A stretch of DNA of 64,000 nt, from NCBI GenBank assembly GCA_022661535.1, contig JAKULF010000004.1, forward strand, positions 4,030,001 to 4,094,000. The letters are read 5' to 3'. This document shows, in pieces, positions 32,731-45,255 of the stretch. The notes under the pieces were generated by a model. The model was not told the DNA's origin, did not search any database, and was given only the letters and a program-made list of their open reading frames with translations. The position numbers and the translations under genes are program-made. The first letter of the stretch is position 1. Every line of letters begins with the position of its first letter. Source of the DNA: Eutypa lata. Its lineage: Eukaryota; Ascomycota; Sordariomycetes; Xylariales; Diatrypaceae.

Positions 32731-35598
32731 AATTGAGGCTTCAACATGCCTATTGCGAGAGACTTATCAATCCAGCACCCGCATGATGGTATGGTAGGTA
32801 TGATGTGAAAAGGGGGTTCAGGTTTTCAGCGAATATTAGCCGACGACTAACTAAGTGGGTCGACCCTCAAACTAGAGTAGATCTATTCGGCAGTTCGGTC
32901 GCATGGGCCCGATTTCCCCAGAGATCTCCAGGCTAACGTTAAGTATAATCAGTGAGTAGATATAATTCATTGGTATTCCGCACTCCTACAATTGTGTAAG
33001 CGGCCAGAGGCTCTAACACTACGGTTCAGCTCTTTTGCCATATTATTCATAATGAGGTAATACAGGGTTGGATTGGGTGTTAGGTTCTCGGTATCCTTAA
33101 CTAAGTACCTACACAAGTAACTATCACGTCAGGTACTTAGTCGTTATGCTAAGCGAGGAATACAAGACAAGACAACACGCTGCTTTCATCATTACAGTAT
33201 TGTACCTTATGTATCCTTGTGTATCTAGTCAGTGCTAGTTTGGGTAACTCCATGGTAGACATCCCCGGCCATTGATGCCCCTTGTCATATCCGGAGAAAT
33301 AATATTCCCTTCAACTTGACCCGGATTAGGGGTCTCCAACATGGAGTTACGTAGTAGGCTCTGGGTCACGATGCCTCCAAAATATGTGGACTTATGTGGA
33401 TCGCCGAGGTTCCCGAACTTGTATAGTTGATCCCCTTTACCTAGCAGCCTATTAGCCAGCCAGCCTACATACTTTAAGTACATGATTCCAGTCAGATGGA
33501 TGTTGTAGTCAAATAGACGAATATGACAGCCTTATTATGAACGAAAGCAGTAACCATACCCCCTCGCCTATTAAGTTTCGACGCTACTGTGTAGAATAGA
33601 AATGCGATCCACAGTTTCCCAACGATGGAACCCAATCTAAAGGTCTGTATATTCGCCGCCATAGCCCAGTGATATAATTTTAGGCAAGTAGTCCCCTAGC
33701 CGAGCGTGGTCGGGCCTATTGAGACGGCCTTACGCAACAGTCTCTCGAAAAGGAGCTCAGAGACTCTGACGTACCCCAACACAGAAAATATCATCTTTAT
33801 CATTGACTATCCGTTGGGCATGGATGGGCCGTGTCTATGTTGGTGCGGTGGGGATCTAGTCGACAACGGTGGAGATGGTGGACTGGTACTGTATAACTCG
33901 ACAGGATCAGGAGGATGTGGCACTTTGGATGACGCTCCGCAAGTAGCAAGGGGAGGAAGGGGATCGGCTGCTACGAGCGTACCCAGCCAAACCGCTAAGC
34001 AGGCTGAAGGCTATATATACCAACGAAATTCAGACATTCCAGCGAATATCGAATCTGGTACAGCTCACTCCCAAGTCCTACCTGCCTCGGAAGCAGAGAA
34101 GCGTCGATGGAGGTGGTGGCAGGTATTTGGCCTTTGTCGCGAGTTAGCTACCTCCACTGGTTCGCCGCGGCGGTTCACACCCACGACGGCACCATCACTC
34201 CCGACCGCTTTACTTAGTTCTTTTCTCGGCTTAGCTTGGAGCCGAACGGGATGAATTGGTAGAAGTGATCGCCTTACCTAGCATGTCAGGTTGCTCTTCT
34301 TGATGTTGACGTCGTTGATTGAGTAGGCTTCTGAGGGCGTGGTATTTACTTAGTAGGTGATGGTGACACAAGAACCACCCACTCAATGTCAAGAGATTCA
34401 TACAATGTGACAATTGAGACCTTTCCTTTACTTACTATTTCATACTCTAAGCACCATGATAGTGCTGCAGGAAGTGTCCTTTTTACCTAGAGGTCACGGG
34501 TCCCGAGTGTCTTGGAGTCGGAATCTTGGAAGAATACTTGATTTAAGGTCGTTGCTCTCATCTACGTAAAACTGCATGGCCAATTCTATAGTTTCACAAG
34601 CCAAGATTGGTCCTGTGTCAAAGCTTCTTTCAAACCCCTCTTGCTCAGCTATAATTCTCGCTATAACATTACAGGGACCTTCCATGTAACCTAGATATGT
34701 TCATGTATAAGAACATCGGTATAGGCAAATTCGAACGGTTCAGTACACATAGCCTATATGTGAGAATAAGGAACATAAACCACAGAGCTGAGCAGAATGC
34801 AATGTGGGTAGACGATGATATAACCAAATCTAAGTATCTCTAATGGTTTATATTGAAGAGGAATATAAAGTTAGAGACTGGCACCCGAAAGTAGATACCC
34901 AGGTTTGTTGCAATTTTATCATAGCTAAATTATTCAGCTTCCAATTATACAGTAACAGCGATATCAATAATACGATATCACCTTGGAGGTACCGGGGTAA
35001 AACTGAGGGAAGAAGCGTTGTCAATTGCTGACGTGCATCATAGCTAACTATTGATCGCCTGGGTGGTGGCGTTACGGAGATACGCGAAGATCTAGAAGAA
35101 TCAAAGCGGAACTGGATACGACCACCGATGTGTTAATAGAGCGTGAGTCTTGTCATTTTCAATATGAAGGAGGATTTCCGATTTGGTATCTCTCGTAGGT
35201 AGCGTAGTTTGCTACTTTGGTTTAGCTTTAAGCGCTCGAACCCCTATTCAGGGTGGCAGCTACATTCACACACAAAAAGTACAATAGGTTAGGGGCTCTC
35301 GTGTGGTGGCGTTAGGCGGACCTGCCATGGTCTCGATGCGCACATACTAGCCTATACATCATGCAAAGCAGTGTCATATGGCTTTTTAGTGGCGGACCGT
35401 CGCTTCGGGACGTCTCCCACAATTAGGTACGAATCACAAGGCTGCAGAGAAACTTGATAACTTTAGGCAAGAGAAGTTCAGGTTGTTGGCTGGTCCAAAA
35501 AATCTTTCATATAGGGACATACCCTCAGCACTCTAGGGTTACCTGTCCCTACAGTTCTTTGCAGTATCGAATTACCGACGACCAGTTTACACCTAGCT
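32731..35598. other. gene-free stretch, 2.9 kb
   Basis: No convincing gene. An ORF at 33706-34254 (plus, opened by GTG) is Gly/Ser-rich without recognisable motifs and is treated as chance. The right end should hold the promoter of the AflR-like gene. Confidence 0.4.
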
Positions 35599-37140
35599 AT
35601 GGCCTCAAGAATTAACCAACTGTCGATCAGGTCATCTTGCGATCGATGTCGCTTCCAAAAGCTAAAATGCACGGTTTTAACAGACGCGGAGAAATGCGAG
35701 AGATGCGCTCGCGCCAAGGTGGACTGTGTATTCAGTCGGAGAGCGAAAACCAGACGACCCAGCGACACCCAGAGTGTGACGGACAAACGAACGAGCGACC
35801 ATAAACATGCGTCAGACCCCCGCATGGAGCTAGGATCGATGTCACCCCTGATAATAGACTCCTTCTCCGATTGCCGAGTTAATGATTATCTATTAGACTC
35901 GCAACTAAGATACAGGGGCACATTGGACGGTAGTCCATTCGGCGGTCATGGCTCCGACATAGCTATTGATGAAATCGGTAACCACATGTTGTACGACCGT
36001 AATACCTTGAGGGAATACCAGCTAGACCATGGAGGAACCGGATCAGACCTCTTTAATTTCACAGTGCCTTCTACATTTTCAGACACGCAGACACTGCAGA
36101 CTATGGCACCCTTTGGGCAGGACGGCGGAAGGTTTCCATACGCCCGAGTTCACACAGGTCATGGTGGGGATAATACAGGGAGGGACTCGCCCCCCGATGT
36201 ACCAGACGACGGGAACTCACACGCTATACCGCGACTTTCCGCCCTTGTGGCCGAGATTTACGAGACCTGCGGGATGCTGAAAGACAGCCCTTGGGCGAAC
36301 ATGAGCAACCCAGCCGGTATGAATGATTATCCCATCGGCAGGATCTTACACCTATCGCAAGAATTCACCAACATTCTTCAGAGGATGGCATGGTCTACCA
36401 CGGGCATGCCATCCAATTCCGAATTAGATCCGGCGTCTCCGCCCGAGTATGTCGACCCACAGATCTCTTCATCGTACACTTCTATATATGGTCTAGAAAC
36501 ACCAATCTCGACTAGGTCGACAATTGGGCCGTCCGCTGGAATGTTGGGGGCGGGATTGCAGGGTCAGGCGGCCCTAGCTTCGAAGCAATCTCCGTTGCCC
36601 GTGGGATGTGGTGGTGGTGGCCTTATCGACGCACCGGTGATGCTTTTGATGTTGAGTTGTTTCATATCGCTGACAAAGCTTTACGGGATCGTTTTCGCCC
36701 ACTTCGAAAGCCACCTGGGTGGGCTGCCGCCCGCGTCGTTGTCGACCGGTTCAGCCGCCGACATCGGGCTAGTCCGGAGCCGTGGCCTCCAGCTAGGCGA
36801 GCTGCCCTTATTGGACGAGACCTACAGCAAGACGTACACCGGTGTGAGAATGCTGCTCGACGCGTTCCAGTCTGCAGAGGACGTCATCGGCCTTCCCAAT
36901 TCTCTCAGCATCATACGAGGATCTGCGTACCAGTGCACCGAAGCAGACTTATCGGCGCCAAGAAACGAGCTGAAAGGCGCTACCTCCCCCTGGACAACTT
37001 TCCAGGGTGAGCTCGCGCTGGCCATGCTGAAGCACGACGCCTTGATTGGTGGTGGCAGTAGCGTCCAGGAGGGGTTTCATGACCTGGCTATGAAAATCCA
37101 GTCACTGAAGAGGATGTTACGGGAGAAGATGGATCTCTAA
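35599..37140 (+). CDS. AflR-type Zn2Cys6 transcription factor
   Basis: Single-exon regulator of 513 aa. The zinc cluster is at the N-terminus with Cys14, 17, 24, 33, 36 and 43; SCDRCRFQKLKC is the form typical of AflR-like activators of aromatic polyketide clusters, which bind TCG-N5-CGA palindromes. A basic stretch (RRAKTRRPSD) follows the cluster. The middle is low-complexity, and the C-terminal half has the helical AflR-domain pattern (LMLLSCFISLTKLYGIVFAHFE, then a long terminal helix ending in LKRMLREKMDL). It stands alone, 25 kb from the PKS, with gene-free DNA on both sides. It may be a second regulator of the left cluster, a remnant of another cluster, or a regulator of distant genes. 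Confidence 0.86.
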   Translation: MASRINQLSIRSSCDRCRFQKLKCTVLTDAEKCERCARAKVDCVFSRRAKTRRPSDTQSVTDKRTSDHKHASDPRMELGSMSPLIIDSFSDCRVNDYLLDSQLRYRGTLDGSPFGGHGSDIAIDEIGNHMLYDRNTLREYQLDHGGTGSDLFNFTVPSTFSDTQTLQTMAPFGQDGGRFPYARVHTGHGGDNTGRDSPPDVPDDGNSHAIPRLSALVAEIYETCGMLKDSPWANMSNPAGMNDYPIGRILHLSQEFTNILQRMAWSTTGMPSNSELDPASPPEYVDPQISSSYTSIYGLETPISTRSTIGPSAGMLGAGLQGQAALASKQSPLPVGCGGGGLIDAPVMLLMLSCFISLTKLYGIVFAHFESHLGGLPPASLSTGSAADIGLVRSRGLQLGELPLLDETYSKTYTGVRMLLDAFQSAEDVIGLPNSLSIIRGSAYQCTEADLSAPRNELKGATSPWTTFQGELALAMLKHDALIGGGSSVQEGFHDLAMKIQSLKRMLREKMDL

Positions 37141-40100
37141 TGTTGATATTCATTGGGCAAATAAACGCTGTCCTATCGAATTTTCTGCTGAGGGCTAAAT
37201 GTCAGGCCAGACGTTCTAACGCGGCCACGAACATGCCCATGCCCCTTAATGTCACTTTCTTTAGCTTCTAATTACCTCATAGACTCGCAATGGGCATTAA
37301 TTTTTCTCGCCAATTGCATACCGTATGCCCAGTTCCAGGCTCCAATGGGCAAGGCTAACGTCGCTTAAAGTAGTCGCGCCGTCTTACGAATTTGTTCTAT
37401 GGGTGTCGTCCGAAGTGTGTGTGGCTATTGACCAGGTATCCAGATATTATCGACTGTGGGTACCCAAATCCGGGTGTCGAATCCAGATTCGAAAAAAAAG
37501 AATGGGTTATACTACTGCATCTAGATCTAAATGGAAGTCTTGTTCATGCGCGAGATCTTGCGCAAGATCTGAACCCTTAAGCCACTGACGAATCCTACAT
37601 TACATTGGCGCGACCGTTGCAGCGAATGCTGTGGATCCGAAGCTACATACATAGCTACTACCTCTAGCTGGCTAGATGGATGGTTACTATAGCCGATTAC
37701 ATCCGGGCACCAATTGCTGTTGTGGCCCAACCCCCTCCATGGCACTTAATATACAAATAAAAACAACATTTTCAAAAAGTCACGCCATGCCATGGTTGGA
37801 CTTATTTGACCCGTCACTTACCGGTCTCGCTACCCGCTAACCTGCGCCATCCCCACGTGCTTGGCGGCATGGATCGGAGCTGAGGTAAGGGGTCCACGGC
37901 TGCGGCCCGCGCGAACCCCACGCCTACGCTGTGACTAGTTCGTGGTTCTTTTGACACATGGCATAACCAATCGGTCGGGTTTACTAATGGGCTTCCAGGA
38001 TCTCTTGATCGTATGGAGATCATCATTACCGTATCGTTGAATAGACAACCCACTATCTTGCCGAACCGGTCAGGCTGGTCGATAATCTATGTAGTTAATC
38101 AACTGCAAGATTTCCAAATGGGCGTTCTCCTGTCTGTCTTTGACTCGGTTGGGCTGCCATACACCCTTGTTGGGATTAGGTAGCGGAGCGCTACTAGGCT
38201 TAAACAATGATAGTGGTATCTATTTTTATCCCACTTCCATCTCCTTCTCTTATCTTTTCATGTATTTATCCCATTTCGTTCTCATGCTCTCGAATAGCGG
38301 AAAGGCCCCATGTCGAGTGTATCGTGAACAAACTATCTATGGAGTTGCATCATTGGGTTACATCTCAAAAGTGCCTTGAAGGCCCAACGAGCCATTAGCT
38401 TGCTAGCTGCTCGGTTCGTATTTTCCAACCTACGAACTAACATAGAGCAAGCCAGTAGTGCTGATCCGGTCAGCCAATATTACCACTCACCCAGTTACTT
38501 GGGAAGCATAATGGTACAAGATAATGCGCTCGTGGTGTTCCATTACCCAGAAATTCGGGACCCAAACAGATAAGGAGTCTGCGAGCCTTGTTACTTGCAG
38601 CCTTGATATCGCATATGCGTGACCACAGGTTTTTTTTTCGGTTAGACAAGGGCCTGTGGTTTTCATTTATGGATGATTACCTATGAACTCCATCCGACAT
38701 GTCATGATCCCTTTCATAACCTCCCGAGTGTATCTAGATTGAGCTAACTCTTACAACAACAGGTGGATCGAAGGCTGTGGATCCCGTGTTTGCCTGAATC
38801 GTCCGGGGTAGATTCACCGCTAGTGGATCGCGCGATATATCATTTTTCCCAACAATTCTCATGGGTGTACGCTGTCCTGGTCGTGTTGACAAGTCCAGAT
38901 CGAGATATGGACATCTAGATTCCCATAGAAATAAAGATGACTATTCTGAGGGTGAATAGTGACCCGCCACGATGTCAGATTGGAGGTGGGATTTAGAGTA
39001 GGCTGGAGTCAGAGAGGTAGTTAGTGGATTATGCCCTCCCTAGATAGATGAATGGTAGGAGAAATATTGCTAATGGTTGTTGACATATCATTTTACGGTT
39101 ACATAATATACATTCGGTGAAGCCCAACTCTCACCTCCTTGGCCCCCGTCGAATTTCATTTAGGTCATGAATAGCTCACACTACCATTATTGGGGCCTTC
39201 AGGACGTGGGATGTCCGACAAAGGACCGGCAAAAGTCCCGTGATGTACATCTAGTTGAAGGTGATGGGAGAACCAATTACAAGCCTATGAGCTCTAACCC
39301 CACTAATTACTATAGAGGATAGACGGGATATCGTCTGCTTCGGTCGAGAGGTGCGTCGAGATCTACACAGACCGTGGCTAAGAATCTATATTCCTCCACG
39401 AATGCGATTGGGTCGGTTATTACTTAGCCCCGAGACTTACATGAACACACTGGCATGCAAGGCTACAAAAAAAGCGGTCGGCTTTGCACGATCATATACA
39501 ACAACGTCCAGATGGAATTACAAGAATTCAATTACATGGTAAGTCAATAACAATGTAACAGGCGACAAAAGCAGACCAAAATTAGATATGACACTGATTC
39601 CAAATTGTGAGACTGCCTGAATGATCAAGATAATTATATACAGTACATAAAAGAAGACGATGAAGACCTTGATCTACCCTACGGTATTGTATATAAGAAA
39701 CATCCGGATGCTTCTCTATGGATTGTTTCAAGACCCATATAAAATATACAATGAAGATCGACACATACAGAGCCATTAAGAGCTTACAGTCATGAGGCTT
39801 GGTTTATCGTGCTCTCCTAACCAGTGACTGCCACTTTTGGCCACGGAATGTGTCCTAGCCGTACGAGTCTAACAGATCGTCGGGGAAAGAAACAAACGCT
39901 CTGCCAAATGAGGAACGCGGTGTAAGCATTTATACCACAAGAAAGGCGGTATAACTTGAATTAGGAGCCTATGCCCATCCGTTATTGGTTACTTGAGAGG
40001 GTGGTACGACATTAGGGTTGGTATGAGAAGAAGTATCCCAGGCGTGTGTAACTACACCACCCTAATATTGGAACGATTGGCTATTCCATCCGATCTGACT

Positions 40101-41694
40101 CATCGTATACACTCCAGGGGATGTTTCGCGAGTCATGCCACCGCGTGAGCAATACCTAGCTAATAGCTCTCAAGTCACAAATGAATGGTAATGCCTATCA
40201 TGTAGTAGTTTTTCATCATCATATCCAGAATAATGTGGTCCAGGCTACTCCAAGCCTATTCCTAAATGGCACTGGTATGTCGAAGATATAACGCTATTGT
40301 CTCTTTACTTACTGAATGCCAATCACGGGTTGAGCTTTTAGATATTCACACCCATCAGGAAAATGGGCGTCGGCTGAAATGGAACGTTTCATCATTACAG
40401 TAGGTTCAATGGTAAATTTTGGGCCAAAGCAACGAGAGGATCAAAATTCCTGTAAGTAGTGAGGCTGGATCATGCTCGTTGTAAGCCGGGCTGTCCAGCA
40501 CCAGGATTCTCACCCGCCTACCAATCTTAACAACACACATCACACCTCCCGTGAGCTATGAGTGACGCGGCCCATATCCAATGTAACCCAGTAACCAAAT
40601 CCGACATCCCGGTAATAATTACCTAGAGTGCCATGGCACAGTCAAGCGCTGCGGAGGTTTTCGTAGGCCACTACCACCTTGTCGCAACAGCGAGCACGGT
40701 TAGTGATTAAAAAGAACTTGGCGTCTGTGCGAGGATTAGAAGCCAGCTGCTTTCGGCAGAGTGCAAGGAAGTTAACTAATACTCGCTAATAGGCCTACGG
40801 CAACCCCTATAGTTTGGAGGCTTATCTCGACGCATCTTGTTATCTGAACATACCTTCGTAGGTCGTATCTTAACTAATAAGGCTTCGACCCGCCACGGCT
40901 AGCCCTGCGGTTTAAATTTTTATGAACAGGATACAACGATATCGGCTTCGGAGTTTGTGAAACCGAACTCTCTCTGAAGCTTTCCGTCGCATACTATGTT
41001 TATCACATAAACCTGGTGCTACGGCCACGTTTCGGAAAGGGAACGAGAAAAGATCTAATAGCAAATTGGAGAGTGAAGACATCACGGATATTATCCTGCC
41101 CCTCTGTCAATTGTAGCAGCCCATACGGTAGTACATATTCCCCCCTCAAAAGAATCCTAGACGGCCTATGGTGGAAACCGCAACCGAACTAGTCCCATCT
41201 TCTGTATTATCTGTGTGGCGGCGAAGTCGAACGCTAACATGCACTGTATATCCGACAAGTAACCCTAAGAGAGTATCCACGATGCCTTTCTGTAGCAGTT
41301 AAGCGGTCTGTAGTCCGCATAATGCGAAATGTAGGAGATTTTTAACTGATGTCAACATCCGTATCGGCTTTTATTACATCTTGGAGAGAGGAGTGTTATG
41401 AGTGTTGTTTTAGGGCTGCTTGTAGGATTGTCTTCAGGGCGTCTTCAGGGATAGTATGTAGAAGTACAGTACCAAACCCCCTATTAAAAGCTTTGATGGC
41501 GTGACTCCAAGCCAGTAGCGCAAATATGTCGATCAGCAACGGGGCGGATACACGCTCACCGCCTACCTAAAATGGGCCTGAAACGGTCACTTCAGCCGCT
41601 TACTAGGCCTATCGTTGACTTTCAAGAAGGTGCGCATGCTGTCCAAAACACAATGTTTTATCATGTAAATCCATGTGGATTATAGTGCGTAGCT
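37141..41694. other. gene-free stretch, 4.55 kb
   Basis: The longest gene-free part of the window. Both strands show only short ORFs without recognisable motifs. A perfect 18-bp palindrome is at 37553-37570. Base composition is not strikingly AT-rich, so this is not an obvious RIP-degraded repeat. I see nothing else to name. Confidence 0.4.
37553..37570. repeat. perfect 18-bp palindrome
   Basis: AGATCTTGCGCAAGATCT is its own reverse complement with no spacer; the symmetry stops on both sides. No gene is close, so any binding role is unknown. Confidence 0.6.
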
Positions 41695-43906
41695 ATGTCT
41701 CTTTTGCTCAACCTTCTCGAATCATGCCGAACTTGGGGGGCGCCGGCGCCGGCTCCAGGTTACTGCAGAGCATGTAGCAACATGCTGGGGACAGCAGAAG
41801 GCATCAGGGGGCTATGTTCTGCAGAAGGACACCCACATTTGAACCAACTCGAATGTCTACAGAGCGCAGAACGCGGCTGCGGTCTGTGCAAGATGATATA
41901 TGATTTCGGTTGGAAGCCCTTTAGGTCGGTGGATACCAAGGATACTGGATGGTGGAAGAAATCACCAAGGCTACACTTCTTCGCCGAGTCCGACGAGCGG
42001 GATCGCGAGAAATCGACACTCCCCTGGGAAGTAAAACGTATAGCTCGCAGCATCGATGGTACTACAATGTTGGTTGGGAAAACCTTGAGACGGCACTACA
42101 ATACTGATATCTATTATTTCGACTCTGTCGTATATTTTGTCATGCTAGCATCTGAAGGTACGTCTCCCGGTTCCCCGGGATATGTTACCCCTTTTACCCC
42201 TATCAGTCCCAGACTTTAACACAGATATAGGTGATCCAGCGGCGGCACTACTTCCGCGGAGACCGGTTACTGAGATCTTAATGGCAGACGCAATCATGGA
42301 TGGAGTAGCTGGCTGGATTCGGGATTGCATTACGGGGAATGGTCACAATGGTTGTGTTTATAACGGGAAACCTAGACTTCCTACACGCGTCCTAGATGTC
42401 GAGTCACTTCCTGAATACATGATAAGGCTACATCCAACGGGGCCAGATGAAATTGAGGATTACGCAGCACTCAGCTACTGCTGGGGTGGACCGCAGCCGC
42501 TCACTGCCAGCGACAGCAACCTCGAAGAGCTGATACACGGGATCGAAGTGTCGGCCCTTCCCCTTACTCTGCAAGATGCTGTTCTGGTGACCCGTCGTCT
42601 TGGCTTCCGCTACCTGTGGATTGACGCACTCTGTATCATCCAGGACAACTACCGGGACAAATTGAACGAAATCGGCAAGATGGGAAAGATTTACCGCAAT
42701 GCGACAATCACCATCGTTGCCTCGTATTCAGGTGCCGCATCTCGTGGGTTTCTGACGCCTTCCCTAGACCTGAACAATACGAAGTCCTGCACGTTGCCCT
42801 TTCACGTACCCGGCTCCGAGCAAAATGGAACCGTAACAATATGTACGGAGGCGAATGGAAAGCGACCGATCCAACCACTCTCCACTAGGGGATGGGCATA
42901 CCAAGAGGCTGTTTTATCTCCTCGGCTCGTAACTTTCTCCGAGTCAGAGATCTATTGCGAATGCCATCGACATAATCCCATGGTATTTAATAGCGGCAAC
43001 AGACGACACATACCATCGGGGAGGCTGTACGCGCCGGACTTACGACTCCTCGCCGACGTTCAAGAAGCTCGTAGAGACCACGGCGATGGCTGGATGGATG
43101 TCACATATCTGGCCGAAATCTGGGAGAATGCGATCGTCCAGTTCACTCTCCGTGCATTGACCGTGCCTGATGACCGACTCCCCGGTGTTCAAGGGCTAGC
43201 TAACGAGGTTGCTGAACACCTTGGCAACGGGGTTGGTGGGATCTACCTTGCCGGAACATGGACTGGCTGCCTCCCCCGACTTCTTCTTTGGAGTCGCAGT
43301 GATGTACCGCCAATGGACTTGCAGTTATGGGATGCCGACGGCAATTTTGACCCCAAGCTAGCTGCCCAGCAGCGCACGAGATCCCAGAGGGCCCCTAGCT
43401 GGTCGTGGGCATCTTTGGATTGCCCCATTCGTTTCTTTTCAGATGAGGGCGACCGATACGATGCTATGGTATCCGTTGTGACAGATCCGACCTTGTATCT
43501 CAATTCCGTGGCTCTTTCCCCGTTGGCAGGTTCTGATATAGGTAAGTTAGACATGCTCGAGCTCGAATGTGGAGTCTTGGAAAGGACCTCGCAAGAGGTG
43601 GCCGAAGATAAGGCCTCAGGGCGTGTGAGAATTGCCATGGATCTCGAGTTAGAGGATGATACGGTACACGAGGACATAAATACCCACTATCTATTTCTCT
43701 CGAAGAACTATGGACCAGATGGATGGGATGTGGATATCAAACCAAAAGGACCCCTGTATCTCTGGTATTCTTCTGGACTTGTTGTCAGTGAGATCGCGGA
43801 GGGCCTATTCACCAGGGTGGGCTACTTCCGATGGGATTATGATGGTGACTCGGCTGTAGAAGATGAACATGGCCCTCTTGTCAGAAGGACAGTTCGGTTG
43901 ATATAA
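41695..43906 (+). CDS. HET-domain protein (heterokaryon incompatibility type)
   Basis: Two exons, 41695-42157 and 42213-43906 (55-bp intron, GTACGT...CCCAG), give 718 aa. The HET domain shows its three blocks: YAALSYCWGG at 238-247, LWIDALCIIQD at 289-299 and RGWAYQE at 380-386. The N-terminal 150 residues contain a CRAC...GCGLC Cys pattern often seen ahead of this domain. Later text (APSWSWASLD) is also typical of the family. HET proteins act in non-self recognition and can trigger cell death when heterokaryons are incompatible; the partner here is unknown. The gene is intact and converges with a second HET gene, with only 152 bp between the stops. Confidence 0.93.
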
Positions 43907-44058
43907 CGTAGATTAACGTCTCAACTTCCATTTTTTCCCAATTGGACCATCTTATACCTTCCATGATATACCTAGTCACACTCTACCCTCGTGATCTGCA
44001 GTCTCATCGCAATATACTGCCAACAATTTCCTGGCGATACAGGACAACCAGTAGCCTC

Positions 44059-45255
44059 TCAATATACAGTGGATAAGAAAACATCAACTAAAGGGGCTTC
44101 CATGGCAACCTGCCGAGGGAACTTAGCCAGAGTAGCAAATTCGCGTTTGTATACGTGCACGCCGACCGGAATCCCCTCAACCCTGTCATACTGGTGAACG
44201 AAGAAGCCAATAATATGATTTGGGTTGTGCATGAGCGCACACTCCAAGAACGCGACGTGAGACTCCCGCATGTCTGGCCTCGTCCTATTCTCCACCACTC
44301 TCAGCTTGATCCGTAGGTACCCGTCATTCGGCAGAGAGAAGTCAGTTGTCCATGACAAACTACCGTCGTTGCGACGGAGTGGGATGATACTCCCACTTGA
44401 AGAGAACTGGGACGGATGCTGAGCGTACAGGAGACCCCCTACGATCAGAGAATCCTCGGTGATGTCATCAGCCGACAGCGGCCACCCACCCCAGGCGAAG
44501 AGCGACTGGTCGTTAACCAACTTGGATATCTCACCTTGGAGGCGAATGAACGCGTTCGTCTCTCCTTCTCCATACAGAAGGGGCATGTGGACGTTGAAGA
44601 GCCCCATCAGGGAGTACGCCAGGTCTTCGGGACGCGTTGTGCGTCGATTCGCGGCCCAGGACATGCGCTGGGCGACGCTCCACTGGCGCTGGTTCTTCAG
44701 GCCCGAGAAGTACGGCTCTCTCAAGACCGTCCGATGGATGCCCGTGATCTTCTCGATCGTCGCCGCATACTCCCACTTGGAGCCGATCTGCACCCAGTTC
44801 GAGCTGTAGAACTCGACCGTCCGGGGCGCGACCAGCTCCTGCAACGTCCACCCTCGGGTAAACCATATGCTCCTGGCGAAGCTGGAATCCTCGGACACCG
44901 GGTCGTCCGTATCCGACACGTCCCGCATGTACGCGAAGCAGACCTCGGCGGCTTCGTACCAGGCATACATCGAATTGATAGCTTCGGTCAGCTCCGTGCT
45001 GCTCGACTTGTCAATGCAGCAGGTGTCGATCCACATCCAGTCGAGGCCCCTTTCCTTGGCCAATTTGCAGCTCTTGACCACCTTGGCATATTTCCTCTTT
45101 CTTAGGCGGGACACCCATGCTGACAAATACCTCCGGGGCACGAATGCTTCGAAGGGCGGCTCATCGCATGTCCAAGTGTGCGATAAGATCCCATATGGCG
45201 GTCTGTCCTGATGAAAAGTCTTCAATTCCAGCGTGTGAGTGTTGAGAAGCCTCAT
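44059..45255 (-). CDS. HET-domain protein (HET-E/HET-D-like N-terminal type)
   Basis: Single exon, 398 aa. The domain starts right at the N-terminus, as in the HET-E/HET-D group: YGILSHTW at 21-28, WIDTCCIDK at 75-83, WFTRGWTLQELVAP at 131-144, then RPEDLAYSLMGLFNVHMPLLYGEGE-like text near the middle. There is no NACHT or WD40 part, so it is a stand-alone HET domain plus a C-terminal region of about 150 residues. It is of a different subtype from its convergent neighbour, so the pair is not a recent tandem duplication. Its partner or trigger is unknown. Confidence 0.92.
   Translation of the reverse strand: MRLLNTHTLELKTFHQDRPPYGILSHTWTCDEPPFEAFVPRRYLSAWVSRLRKRKYAKVVKSCKLAKERGLDWMWIDTCCIDKSSSTELTEAINSMYAWYEAAEVCFAYMRDVSDTDDPVSEDSSFARSIWFTRGWTLQELVAPRTVEFYSSNWVQIGSKWEYAATIEKITGIHRTVLREPYFSGLKNQRQWSVAQRMSWAANRRTTRPEDLAYSLMGLFNVHMPLLYGEGETNAFIRLQGEISKLVNDQSLFAWGGWPLSADDITEDSLIVGGLLYAQHPSQFSSSGSIIPLRRNDGSLSWTTDFSLPNDGYLRIKLRVVENRTRPDMRESHVAFLECALMHNPNHIIGFFVHQYDRVEGIPVGVHVYKREFATLAKFPRQVAMEAPLVDVFLSTVY

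Noticed and set aside
33706..34254. 182-codon plus-strand ORF
   Set aside because: Opens with GTG, is Gly/Ser-rich without motif, has no splice or family support; judged chance.
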